This document shows, piece by piece, positions 11,240 to 20,942 of a stretch of 64,000 bases of DNA. The DNA is from Adineta vaga. Its lineage: Eukaryota; Rotifera. The notes beneath the pieces are model-generated. The model had not been told where the DNA came from, searched no databases, and worked only from the letters and a program-made list of their open reading frames with translations. The position numbers were made by a program, and so were the translations under genes. The stretch lies in assembly GCA_021613535.1 (NCBI GenBank), contig CP075495.1:992001-1056000 (forward strand), in the 5' to 3' direction. Each line of letters opens with the position of its first letter. Position 1 is the first letter of the stretch.

Positions 11240-11575
11240 ATGCCTGATAATGTCGTTGGAGTTGTCGAAGTCATTTCTTATACTATTTTGTTAATTATAT
11301 AATGAATATTAATATCAAGTGTTATGATAACAATTTTAGTAGCAAAGAAAAACTCAATGATACTTATAACTGAAACAAAAATAACTCGAACAACGACGAC
11401 AATCCAAAAGACTACAATAGAAATCAGAAGTAGGAAAAATGAAACCAAATATCAAAATCTGAGAAAGAATGTGTGATGATAATTGTCATTTAGGATGAAC
11501 AAAAGCAGGAAAAATACATATATCTCGACAATTTCATACAGCAACTGTATTGCTTTTCGAAATTATCATTCGATA
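11240..11575 (+). pseudogene. Relic of the 5' end of the kelch gene
   Basis: Begins ATGCCTGATAATGTCGTTGG (MPDNVVGVVE), the first exon of the kelch gene at 24.8-26.2 kb. It has lost the second small exon and both introns. It continues with the TM-stalk segment (SVMITILVAKKNSMILITET then TRTTTTIQKTT) and the first kelch residues (TKAGKIHISRQFHTATVLLF). In-frame stops include a TGA at 11496-11498 where the intact copy has Trp (EWTETGK). It ends in unrelated sequence near 11575. Confidence 0.65.
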
Positions 11576-11809
11576 GTGCATTGTATAAATGTGATGAAAG
11601 ATTCATCGAATTAATATTGTTAGTATTGAAATTAAATCATATTTAGTTGTTGAATTTGTATCGCAAAATTCTTTGCATAAATTCGAAATTGAAGTTTAAT
11701 GAACTTTGAAGAAATATTGCTTTCCATAAGAGTGACATCTTTACAATGAATACGATTGGATAGATTTTGATCGTAGGATATAAATTTACCTTTGCCAATT
11801 GTTAAACAT

Positions 11810-13084
11810 ATGAATTCATCAACGATTCCACGTATACGTATTGATTATCCAAATCTCTATCCCTGTGGAACGATAATTAGCAAACAAATTCATGAAGAAG
11901 ATGATCTAAATTTAGTTTATTTATGTTATGAAGAAACTGATGAACAAAAAAATCTCTTTCGTAAATGGACTAATGAATTGTTACAAACCGATGGAAAAGA
12001 AAAAGTTAATATTATCCATGAACAATATCAAAAATTATTCCATTCTCGTCATTATAGTTCACGTTTTTTTGATTTGCATGGTCGAGAATTTCAAAATTTT
12101 GCACTGAATTTAACCAATTACATGACTCAATCCGAATGGCGTCAGTTAAGTCTATCAAAAAATCATGCTGATCATCGACTTCTTCGTAGTCGCATCTATG
12201 CCATTGGTTCTCGTGATGATATTAATTGGAATGGGCAATCAATTGAGAATTCAAACGAAAGGAAAATAAAGAAAATAGAAATGATTCAACATCTAAAATC
12301 TCTTCAACTCTTTGATTGGTTTGCTCCAAATTGTCAACAAGAAACGAATGTATCAGAAATATGTCATGATCTACAAATACAAGTCATTCGACAAGGTACA
12401 CAAGAAGTAGTAGAAGAATTGTATGCGAATATAGAAGATAAATCGAAATTAATTGCATGGGTAAATTTTGCATCTAGTCATAATGTTTGTGGAAGTTATA
12501 GTGTCGATTTTGGTGGATCTCAAGAAGAAGAAGTTGCAACGAATTGTGATGGTGCTGTTCTATTAGGTACAATGGGTCAATTTGTTGAGATGGGATTAAA
12601 ATCTTGGATACGTGGAAGATGGGTAGCATATCGGCAAGGTATGCATATTCCTCCTGGTGGAAATTATTGGGCAATGACAAGATTTGTTACTGGACCAATT
12701 CATGCAGAATGTGGAATGATTGCAACAGCATTTGCAGATTTTCGTCCTTATTTTCCAATATTTTATCCTTATACGGAACGAAGTTATTTCTATTCAATGA
12801 TTGGACATGTGAAAAATCAAGAAGAATTAGAACAAAGATGTTTAATTGATATTGAAGGTGTATTGAAAACATGTTTAGTAAAACAAGTTCATACATTAGT
12901 AACAGGTGCAAGTGGTTGTGGAGCATTTCGTCATAATCCATATATTGAAGCAAAACTATGGAGAAAATGTTTAGAGAAAAAAGAATATCGAAATGGATCA
13001 TTGAAACAAGTCATTTTTGCTATATTAGATAGAGAAAATAGTGAGAATTGGATTGCTTTTCGAAATGAATTTATAATAAATTAA
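11810..13084 (+). CDS. Microbial-type PARG-like macrodomain protein (poly(ADP-ribose) glycohydrolase fold)
   Basis: 424 residues from the ATG at 11810; an in-frame TTG 18 nt upstream is not needed. The C-terminal half matches the TIGR02452 / DUF2263 microbial-type PARG family. It has LIAWVNFASSHNVCGSYSVD at about residues 215-234, then GGSQEEE at about 235-241, matching the family's VLNFA..NPGGG...G..AQEE with the catalytic Glu pair, and LVTGASGCGAFRHNP at about 363-377, matching LGAWGCGAFRN.P. The N-terminal 200 residues are unassigned. The usual NPGGG loop reads NVCGS, so catalytic competence is uncertain. The expected role is hydrolysis of ADP-ribose chains or mono-ADP-ribose, opposing the ADP-ribosyltransferases found at 27 and 33 kb. 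Single exon; the source could be horizontal transfer. Confidence 0.75.
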   Translation: MNSSTIPRIRIDYPNLYPCGTIISKQIHEEDDLNLVYLCYEETDEQKNLFRKWTNELLQTDGKEKVNIIHEQYQKLFHSRHYSSRFFDLHGREFQNFALNLTNYMTQSEWRQLSLSKNHADHRLLRSRIYAIGSRDDINWNGQSIENSNERKIKKIEMIQHLKSLQLFDWFAPNCQQETNVSEICHDLQIQVIRQGTQEVVEELYANIEDKSKLIAWVNFASSHNVCGSYSVDFGGSQEEEVATNCDGAVLLGTMGQFVEMGLKSWIRGRWVAYRQGMHIPPGGNYWAMTRFVTGPIHAECGMIATAFADFRPYFPIFYPYTERSYFYSMIGHVKNQEELEQRCLIDIEGVLKTCLVKQVHTLVTGASGCGAFRHNPYIEAKLWRKCLEKKEYRNGSLKQVIFAILDRENSENWIAFRNEFIIN

Positions 13085-13278
13085 GTTTGATATAACAAAG
13101 TTGTCGTTAGAAAGAAAGAAATAAATAAAAAACATGGTAATGTTGATAAGAAGATATTATGTGTCATGGCTTTCAACTACGAGAATTCATGAGTCAAGAA
13201 ATCTGTAATGATAGTCACTGATATACTTATTGGAGTATGTTGTTTTTTTTTCTTCTTTTCTTTTCGTCATTAGAACAG

Positions 13279-13285
13279 TATAAAA
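13279..13285 (+). promoter_or_regulatory. TATA-like box of the MAM-domain gene
   Basis: TATAAAA lies 43 nt upstream of the MAM gene ATG, at a plausible distance for a core promoter with a short 5' leader. Position is the only support. Confidence 0.35.
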
Positions 13286-13327
13286 ACGTGTCTCACATAT
13301 TGCACGATTCTACAATATTGACGTACA

Positions 13328-13999
13328 ATGCTTCTTATTTCTATCTTTATTTTATTCTCCTCGATACAAGGTCATGTTACTCTGGATTTTTCTTGCAATT
13401 TTGAAGATGAAACGATGTGCGCAATGCAGAATAGCATTTGGTTTGATCCTCAACTTCCACTTCATAATTTTACCATTGTCACCGGAGAAAATGTCCCTGA
13501 TAAAGCACTAGCACCAACTACAGATCATACCTACAATACTAGTTCAGGTCATTATGCTTACTGGCATCAACCATTGAATTCTCTGCATACCGACATGGAC
13601 GGATGTTTAAGTACACCAATATTCGAGTTACAAAAACAGTCGTGTTTGACTTTCGCCTATTATATTAAATCGCTTAATAACGTTCGCAATGGAACATTGT
13701 TGTTTATTCGTATCAAAGAAATTCACCAATCAACATTATGGTCCGTCAGAACAGATGATACTCTAGGTTGGCAGACCGATGAAGTGCCACTCATCAGTCA
13801 TTCGGGTAATGTTACAATTTGGTTCACTATCATGGCAGATCTTGGAAATAGTGTTTCTGTTGCACTTGATGATATTAATGTCGACATTTGTGCAAGATAT
13901 AGAACAACGACTACTCCTATACCTACCGGTTACTCTACACGACTTGTAATAAATACTTTTCTATTAATAATCGTTTTACTTTTGTTTATTATGAATTAA
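13328..13999 (+). CDS. Single MAM-domain cell-surface protein
   Basis: 223 residues with a clear signal peptide (MLLISIFILFSSIQG). One MAM domain follows at about residues 19-190. It starts LDFSCNFEDETMCAMQN, has the FDPQLPLHNF and GHYAYWHQP segments, a central CLSTPIFELQKQSCLTFAYY, and ends VSVALDDINVDIC, which is the diagnostic MAM C-terminal motif. A Thr-rich spacer (RTTTTPIP) leads to a C-terminal hydrophobic segment (LVINTFLLIIVLLLFIMN) with no cytosolic tail, suggesting a GPI signal or simple tail anchor. MAM domains mediate adhesion or dimerisation in receptors and meprins. No intron. Several NXS/T sites (NFT, NTS, NGT, NVT) fit secretion. Confidence 0.85.
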   Translation: MLLISIFILFSSIQGHVTLDFSCNFEDETMCAMQNSIWFDPQLPLHNFTIVTGENVPDKALAPTTDHTYNTSSGHYAYWHQPLNSLHTDMDGCLSTPIFELQKQSCLTFAYYIKSLNNVRNGTLLFIRIKEIHQSTLWSVRTDDTLGWQTDEVPLISHSGNVTIWFTIMADLGNSVSVALDDINVDICARYRTTTTPIPTGYSTRLVINTFLLIIVLLLFIMN

Positions 14000-14097
14000 T
14001 AGTAATTGAAAAATGAATTTTTTTCTAATGAAAATAAAACAAAGAAAAAAAGATTCAATTAATTGATTAAAAAAATCCTTCTAAAGTATTACGTTCT

Positions 14098-15075
14098 TTA
14101 TAGTTGTGCGTCAATAAGTGATCGATAGTAAGAAACTCGTGTAAAAACTGAACTACCATCACAATCTACTGGTCCGTAACTGACGATTCCAGTCACTGTC
14201 CATGCATTGTTCACATTAGTCATGATAGGTCCTCCACTATCACCATTACAACTACCAGTTTCACCAAAACCAGCACAAAACTTATGAGCAATATCAGAGC
14301 GTACATCACAACTAGATGATGTATTTTGTATTTGAAGAACAACTTGTTGTAATGTACTCTGTTCAGTAACGGGAGTTGTGGCCGAAGTTTTTCCCCATCC
14401 AACCAACATGCCCTTTTCACCGTTCGTTGGTATGGAGTTATTTGCAGGTGGTAAGCAAGCAAGACTAACACTACCTGTTCCAGTAAAATCTGATGCTAAT
14501 GTTAAAACAGCAACATCATAATCGAAGCCCGTTGCAGTATAACTAGGATGATACCATATTTTAGAAACAGATCGACTTTGACCACTTGACTTATCTGCAA
14601 GTTTATGTAAGCCAGCATAGACAGTCAGAACACTTGCTGATATATCATTGACACAATGAGCTGCAGTTAATACATGTCTATAGGTGATAAGTGAGCCACC
14701 ACATGAGAAACCACCATTTCTATAAAGAGCAACAGTCCATGGCCAACTTTTTGGTGTTGCAGCAACTCCATTGATGACTCGTGCTAATGTCGAACTGATA
14801 CTAACTGATGAACAGCCACAAGTAGAACATGGAGCGCTTGTATCTGTCCCCGAACCTGAACCACTCGATGAATCCGAACTATTTAATCCAAGTCCAAGTC
14901 CTAAACCAAGTGCAATGCCTACAATAGCCAAAATTACGACGAAAACAGACACAACAATACAGATAACACAACATATCCATGTGCCTGTTGATGTATTCGA
15001 AGCATTCGGTTGATATACAATGCGATTAGGTCTTGGTGCAGTGACAAAACGGGGCATTCGTGCTGCATCTCTCAT
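14098..15075 (-). CDS. Type II membrane serine protease (S1, chymotrypsin fold)
   Basis: 325 residues. A cytosolic N-terminus (about 1-32) precedes one TM helix (WICCVICIVVSVFVVILAIV, about 33-62) and a Ser/Gly-rich stalk. The S1 domain starts at the activation site LAR-VINGVAATPKSWPWTVA, with cleavage expected after Arg99. The catalytic triad is present: His140 in LTAAHC, Asp187 in FDYDVAVL and Ser280 in CNGDSGGP. The residue at the base of the S1 pocket (chymotrypsin position 189, six before the Ser) is Gly, not the Asp of trypsin, so specificity should not be for Arg/Lys and may be elastase-like. Cysteines fit the usual disulphides. Transcribed convergently with the MAM gene, with ends about 100 bp apart. 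Confidence 0.9.
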   Translation of the reverse strand: MRDAARMPRFVTAPRPNRIVYQPNASNTSTGTWICCVICIVVSVFVVILAIVGIALGLGLGLGLNSSDSSSGSGSGTDTSAPCSTCGCSSVSISSTLARVINGVAATPKSWPWTVALYRNGGFSCGGSLITYRHVLTAAHCVNDISASVLTVYAGLHKLADKSSGQSRSVSKIWYHPSYTATGFDYDVAVLTLASDFTGTGSVSLACLPPANNSIPTNGEKGMLVGWGKTSATTPVTEQSTLQQVVLQIQNTSSSCDVRSDIAHKFCAGFGETGSCNGDSGGPIMTNVNNAWTVTGIVSYGPVDCDGSSVFTRVSYYRSLIDAQL

Positions 15076-15722
15076 CTTGAATTAAGTCTCGCGTAACGTC
15101 TGTATCTACACAGTAACTATTATATTTGAAAAAAGCACTGTTTTTATGCATCGAGAATGTTCAAGGAAGTAGAAAATAGTGTAGGTATTTCCCATGTTGT
15201 ACATATATATTTTGTTTACATTATGTGTTATTAAGCCATGCCTTTGCAATAATCAAAAACATCCATTCATAATTTTTTCCAAGTATATCTTATTTATTTC
15301 ATAATACGAAAACGAAAGGTTTGACATTTATTCGTTCTTTTCATCTAACACTCCTTATTATCTACATGAATCAGACAGAACGCAATTGTAATAAGCATAT
15401 GCGTACAAATGAGCAAGAGTATAGAAGTGAATCATATGTATTTTTCATCTGTAATATCAGATTTCGCTCTATATGGCCATTGACATAAAAATAACTTGTC
15501 AATCATGTTTTGTGTTCACACCCACGTGAAAGATAAAGTTACATAGCATTCAAATTTCATCCTTCAATCGTTTAAATCAAATATTTATCGGTTCGTATAG
15601 TAGAAGTATAGATTTATTGATTTAAGATAATATTCTCTTGAATTATTCATTTAATCTGATGATAAAAATGCGTTTTCAGTCATTACATTTTGTGAAGAGT
15701 TGTTTTACGTTGGACACGAATA
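15076..15722. other. Intergenic between divergent protease and claudin-like genes
   Basis: No ORF, relic or repeat recognised. It presumably holds the promoters of both flanking genes. Confidence 0.5.
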
Positions 15723-16362
15723 ATGGCTTTAAATAAACGAATTATAGCAATTGCAAGTGGTGGTATTATGGCTATTGCTTGTCTATTTTATATTATTAGT
15801 AATGCATTACCATCATGGTATGTATAGAAGATGTAAATATATCAATCAATCGATATTAAACAGATACTTTTCTTTTAGGTCTATAAAAGAATATAATTTA
15901 GCAGATATTGCTCTTTCAAATAATGGCGTAGAATCCAAATTAGTCGAATCGACTATTGGCTTATGGCGCTTATGTACAACGGCTTTTGGACCTCGAAAAT
16001 GTGAAGATCAAATCTCATCTTGTTCGTTATTTGAAGGCGAAGTAGCTAGTGCATGCCACAAAATGCTAGCAGCTCGAGTATTCATCACTCTCGCATGTAT
16101 TTTCTCAGCTATTTCTGCAATATGTCTCGTTGCATGTGCAATCGAAGCAATAAATAAAAATCCAATGATTGTAATGGTAGTTAAAATTCTTCCAATTATT
16201 TGCTTTGTAATGGGTATCATCGGTCTTGCATTAGGTATTTCGTATACTACTTTTACTGGATCTATTTCAATGAAAGTATCACTTGGTGCTGGAGCAATAC
16301 TCGTAATTATAGCTGTTATTATCAATTTAATTGGTGCTATTTTAGCACTTGTAATTCGTTGA
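15723..16362 (+). CDS. Claudin/PMP22-like four-TM protein
   Basis: Two exons, 15723-15817 and 15879-16362 (intron GTATGT..TTTTAG, 61 nt), giving 192 residues. The ATG at 15723 starts MALNKRIIAIASGGIMAIAC, the first TM helix, ending in SNALPSW. The first extracellular loop has the claudin-type W..GLW.C..C signature (PSW, then GLWRLCTTAFGPRKCEDQISSC). Three further TM helices follow (about residues 98-122, 132-155 and 165-190), the last ending at the stop. Claudin-superfamily proteins form paracellular junctions or act as channel and membrane regulators. The spliced frame supplies TM1, which an unspliced reading misses. Confidence 0.85.
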
Positions 16363-16894
16363 TTGACCAAACTGAATATCTGATAAAATATTTTTGTAAA
16401 AGGGAAATAAATGATATCTGTTTGAACAATTTCGAGAAAATTCTTAGAAACAGATTGAAGAAAATATCAATATGACGATAAATTAAGCAAATCTTTATTT
16501 TTCTTTTCGAAATAAAAATGAAACAAAACAATATTCAAAGAACTTATCATATGAATTGTTTTGAGTTGATTTATCCGTTGTAATATAAATTTTATTTCAT
16601 ATTAAAAGCAATCTCGTAGAGAATTATCATGATTAATCCTGAATTATATTGGACTATCTTTTAGACTGGTTTTTCTTACATTCGACTCTTGGAGAATTGT
16701 AAAATGAAGTGATGAATTCAGAATATTCTTGTTACAGATAATAAGCAAACAGATCAATGAGAAAGTGGACAAATAAATAAAAACGGTAAAACTAAAGAAT
16801 CAGCTGTACATTTTAAAGATCATTCGAACGTCAACACATTGATCATTATAATGAGAATTATCGAAATACAGTTACATTAATCATATCAATACAT
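16363..16894. other. Intergenic, no gene seen
   Basis: Convergent spacer between the claudin-like gene and the broken two-TM Cys-rich gene. AT-rich, no recognisable element. Confidence 0.5.
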
Positions 16895-18119
16895 TCACTG
16901 ATAATTCTGCGTCATGGGCAATACTCGGTTACGTCTTCGTCTGTATCTTTTAAGACACAATGCAATGACCGCAACGATTCGTGGAACAACTAATTTTAGA
17001 ACAGTTATCAAACCACCGATCAATCCAATAATTGTTGTTACAATATAAATCACACTATTCTTTGTTTCATGTCTATAACTACACTGCGATGGTCTACATT
17101 CATTATAATAATTCTCATAAATCCTCATAGAAATCCATTTTTCAACCATTAATTTGTTAAGAACATTTTCAATTGTTGAATTTATGATAAAATCAATCAA
17201 TAAAGATTCATCAAGTGCTGTGATATTCAATGGTGGAGATAAAACAGTAAATGACTGCAGTTGGTCGATACATGATTGATTATAGAAACATCGAAGATCA
17301 GACTGAAGTAATGCTTCAACGATGAAACATCCGATCTTCATAGCAGGTACGGAAAATAAACTTGTTGTATTAGGATAATTATAGAAGTGAAATTGAGCGA
17401 CACATTTAGCTGAAGCAAAGCATGAACAACCGTCATACATGTGTGGTTCTGCATGAATCTCCAAAGAATTATCGGCATAACGAAAATAATTTGTAAGTTG
17501 TCCCGATAATAAAGCATTACTTTGAGTCATTTGTCGAATAGACAAAAGTGATAACAAAAACATCATTGATTGTTGATGATATGAATTGACTAATGATGGA
17601 TTCAATTTGAAGTTGAAATGTTTGAAAAGATTGAACAGATGAACTGACATATTGAGTAGAGAAGAATGTATTCAAACGATTATCAATGGTTTGATTGACT
17701 AGATCACAAAATGTACTTGTCCATCGAAAATCATCGCTAAAGAAAAAACCATTACCATTAGATGAAAGGATATAATCAATCCAATCTTGCGAGATAAAAA
17801 TACTGTTGCAAATTTGATGTAATACGTATCGAATACGAATGAATTTGCCATAGTTGATCGATATTTGTGTAGAATCACATGTTAATGTTTGAGAATATGA
17901 TGACTACAAATTAGTGTATTCGATAATTGATGTTGAATTGACATTGACAGTTTGTGTGATGTTGATCAATGAAGTGTAGAGAATGAGGAATACTCGTGTT
18001 GAGATACGTTGATTTTTAAGTTCATGTTCATCATTGGTATGCGGAATTGATGGAAACAGATTTAAATTGATAAGTGTAACTGTCAGTTTCTCCCACAACT
18101 GATTGACATATATAAGCAT
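16895..18119 (-). pseudogene. Broken single-unit copy of the two-TM Cys-rich family
   Basis: From the ATG at 18119 the frame reads a cytosolic lead with [20 protein letters not shown] and TRVFLIL, the family signature. The first TM is shortened relative to the three-unit gene at 20.9 kb. An in-frame TAG follows EYTNL near 17904. The ectodomain then continues (SYSQTLTC, YVLHQICNSIFISQDWIDYI, DDFRWTSTF) until a one-base frameshift near 17560. After it come LLSLLSIRQMTQSNALLSGQ, CSCFASAKC, GCFIVEALLQSDLRCFYNQS, the second TM (VTTIIGLIGGLITVLKLVVP) and a basic tail ending at 16895. Stop plus shift plus TM deletion argue for a real pseudogene rather than a sequencing error. Confidence 0.75.
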
Positions 18120-20029
18120 TTTTTACCGCTGAAACTGGAAAACTAAATGATGTGTTTATTACAGTAATGAAAACAATGAGTGTTTCCCTTGTTATTGATA
18201 GAATAGCTTGAGAATGTATATGTTATATTCTATATGCACGATAGATGCTGGCGGTATTTGCTGCGCACTTTCTTCCTTGACCTGTACATTCATTACTAAA
18301 TTTGTTGTTATTCAAGAAGAAACTTTGTAAGCGTCAAGAAAAGAAAGATATTTTCAGAGATATTTCAAGGAAAACGTTAGAAAGAACAATAGAACGCTCT
18401 TTAATTAAATCTTAGTAAATAAATATATGACAGAAGAGTTCAAAATTCAACTACTATACATAGAATAGAACAATAAAGGGTGAGAGAGTATTTGAATATG
18501 TTTTTCCATGGTTTATCACAGAGAATGATAATTTAATCCGTTCATAGCTTTCACTAAATACATCTTCTTTTATTTTGAGGATAAACAACTCATTTATCAA
18601 TCAATATTCATATCTATGACTATATGAGAAAAATACTTGATCATATTTGATCTGAAAAAGAAACGTCGACTGAAAGATATTTTGTCGATTTCTTTGTATA
18701 ATCTTTTCTTTTATGAACAAAATAATAAACATTAAAAAAAAAGGACCATAATTACATACCTCAAATAATCTTATTCATCGTTAGTCGATAAAGAATTTGT
18801 TTTGTTCTCAAATGCTAAATAAGAATTGAGAAAATATCACACTACTTATATACATCTATATGTTGTTAAAACAAGTTTTGTTTATTTTTTGGAAAAAAAA
18901 GCCCGTCTAGTTTGTTGTTCATCGAAGAGTATCTTTGTTTCTTGAAGCATTCATGCAAGGTTTTGTTTCAATATTTACTTTCCAAAAATACAATTTGAGA
19001 ACGCTTCTATTCGATTGCAATAGTGATGAATATGTTCAATACTAATATCGATATGAAATTAAAATTTAGTTGGATATCTTGCGTTTAGATGTGAATCTAT
19101 AGATGAAATCTTAACTTATCTCACAAATTTTAATAGAAGATTGAAAGGTATGTTCATTATCATAAGTGTATCTTTGCAATTTCCTCTCAAAGTTGAGGGC
19201 ATGGGTGTTCGTGTGCCTCTCGATGACGGATCCATAGCCCGCCGTTCATCAATGTTTTTTCGTCCGTTGACCTAACACAAACAAACAAACAAATAACTGT
19301 TGGTATGGTGAACGACAAAAATTCAAATAAATTCGATATTATGATTCAAAATGAATCTGGAGGCTGCTCTTTTAAATTATCAAATCAGAGGAAAAAAAAC
19401 TTTCAATTACGAAAAGTATTTCTTTGACGTCACTCTTTCATAATAATTAGTGTCTTTTTATTTTTTAGTTTCATCAAGTAGAAATTATAAATATCCTCAC
19501 TGAGCTTTACATAGAGTAAGTATTTATATGAACATTGTTCTCTTTCTTCTTGAGAAAAGTCTTACAAGAATAAACTATTTAATTGTTTGTCTGTCTATAC
19601 TTCTAGGTTAGATTTTGAAAACTCTATCAAATGAATTGTTTGGAAACAAGAGAATAATGTAACTCATACCCTCCAAATGGTTATTCATTTATGTTTTTCA
19701 TATATTGAAATCTTGTTAGAAAATGAATAAATATAAATGATGAACTATTCATCTAAATTGAGATTATAACACGAAAACTTAAATATTCACAATGGAATCC
19801 AAAATAATGTTCTTTACAAAAACAAGAATATTCATGTAAATCAATTCGATCATCTGTTGGAATACATATAAACCTTCATTTTGATAGGAATTATTTGATT
19901 TCGTTATGTAACTCATTTTTTTACCAGAGAAATTATCTAAAAGCATTTCAAAGGAAAAAACTTTGTTAATTTACATGATGATAACCTAGTTAATAAGAGT
20001 CAATGTATAAAAAAGGAATTTCTGTACAC

Positions 20030-20063
<34 letters not shown>

Positions 20064-20348
20064 ACCATAATACTTTGATTATAGCGATTACTCGATATAA
20101 CAAATTAATAAATGAAAATCGAAAAAGAACTGTTCAATAAAAATGATTATTTTGATAAGTATAAATACCAAAGCTAATTTGATTCATTATATGAATTACG
20201 CTATAGAAATATTGTTGACATATTTCAATTTGAGCGTTTCAAATACATAATAAGGGTATAATAGAAGTTTTGTATCGATGTTATATTCAATAAATAGAAA
20301 GAGAATAAATATTTTAGTCGAAGTGAATTATTACACTATTGATAGAAA
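18120..20348. other. Long intergenic stretch, no gene seen
   Basis: About 2.2 kb without coding signal. Noted inside: a GC-richer patch at 19192-19275 containing TTGAGGGCATGGGTG and GGATCCATAGCCCGCC, which I cannot assign; a (CAAA)-like run at about 19276-19300; and a TA dinucleotide run at 20031-20060. Confidence 0.5.
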
Positions 20349-20549
20349 ATTCACATCTAAGAGAAAGAAGAAAGAGAGTGTGAGATATTTTGTTTGAAAT
20401 ATTTTAAACTTATACAATAATTGTGATCGAGTCAATGGATTTGATTGAGACTAAGAAAAAAAGCCGATTATTTATTAGAATGAAATTAAGAAAAAGAAAT
20501 TACTTCGGCAATTCCAACAGCGTTGTTAGGCATATTCTTTTGTTTAATC
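20349..20549 (-). pseudogene. Fragment of the kelch-gene 5' end (exon 1, intron 1, exon 2)
   Basis: About 200 bp closely match 26022-26222 in the same orientation. On the minus strand they contain ATGCCTAACAACGCTG (exon 1, ATG at 20533), donor GTAATT, acceptor TTTTCTTAG, the 35-nt exon 2 (SQSNPLTRSQL) and a second acceptor CTCTTAG. Beyond that point similarity to the TM exon is lost. This is a truncated duplicate of the kelch gene 5' end, sitting about 400 bp upstream of the three-unit membrane gene. Confidence 0.7.
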
Positions 20550-20942
20550 TCAATGAAAGATTATGATAATAGTTGTAACATATAGAATTTCTAAAAGTAT
20601 CGAATATACAATAAAAATCTTAATATTTCTATCGCAAAAATTTTGTTCATATTATGCATTTTATTTTCTAAAGATAAGATAAAATCAAATGAACTAACAG
20701 ATGTTATGTTTTTCTCTTTATAAATTCAAAAGATTTGAAGAGAAAACCTAACAATGAAGTTTTTTTTCTTTCCGTTAGAAAATATATTTGTGTTGATTCC
20801 ATATGTCTAAATCGAACTGATATAAAATCGTGAACATAAAGAGAGAATTATATTGAGAAAAATTTTCTTTTTTAGATTCAAATATTCATTATCAATGATA
20901 AATTGTAATTGATAAACGTAAGTCATTTAATTTATAGTAAAA
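20550..20942. other. Upstream region of the three-unit membrane-protein gene
   Basis: AT-rich, no gene. Presumed promoter and 5' leader of the gene starting at 20943; no specific site is convincing. Confidence 0.4.

Noticed and set aside
20031-20060. TA-rich run as a replication origin or element end
   Set aside because: Simple dinucleotide repeat, common in this AT-rich DNA, with no further support.
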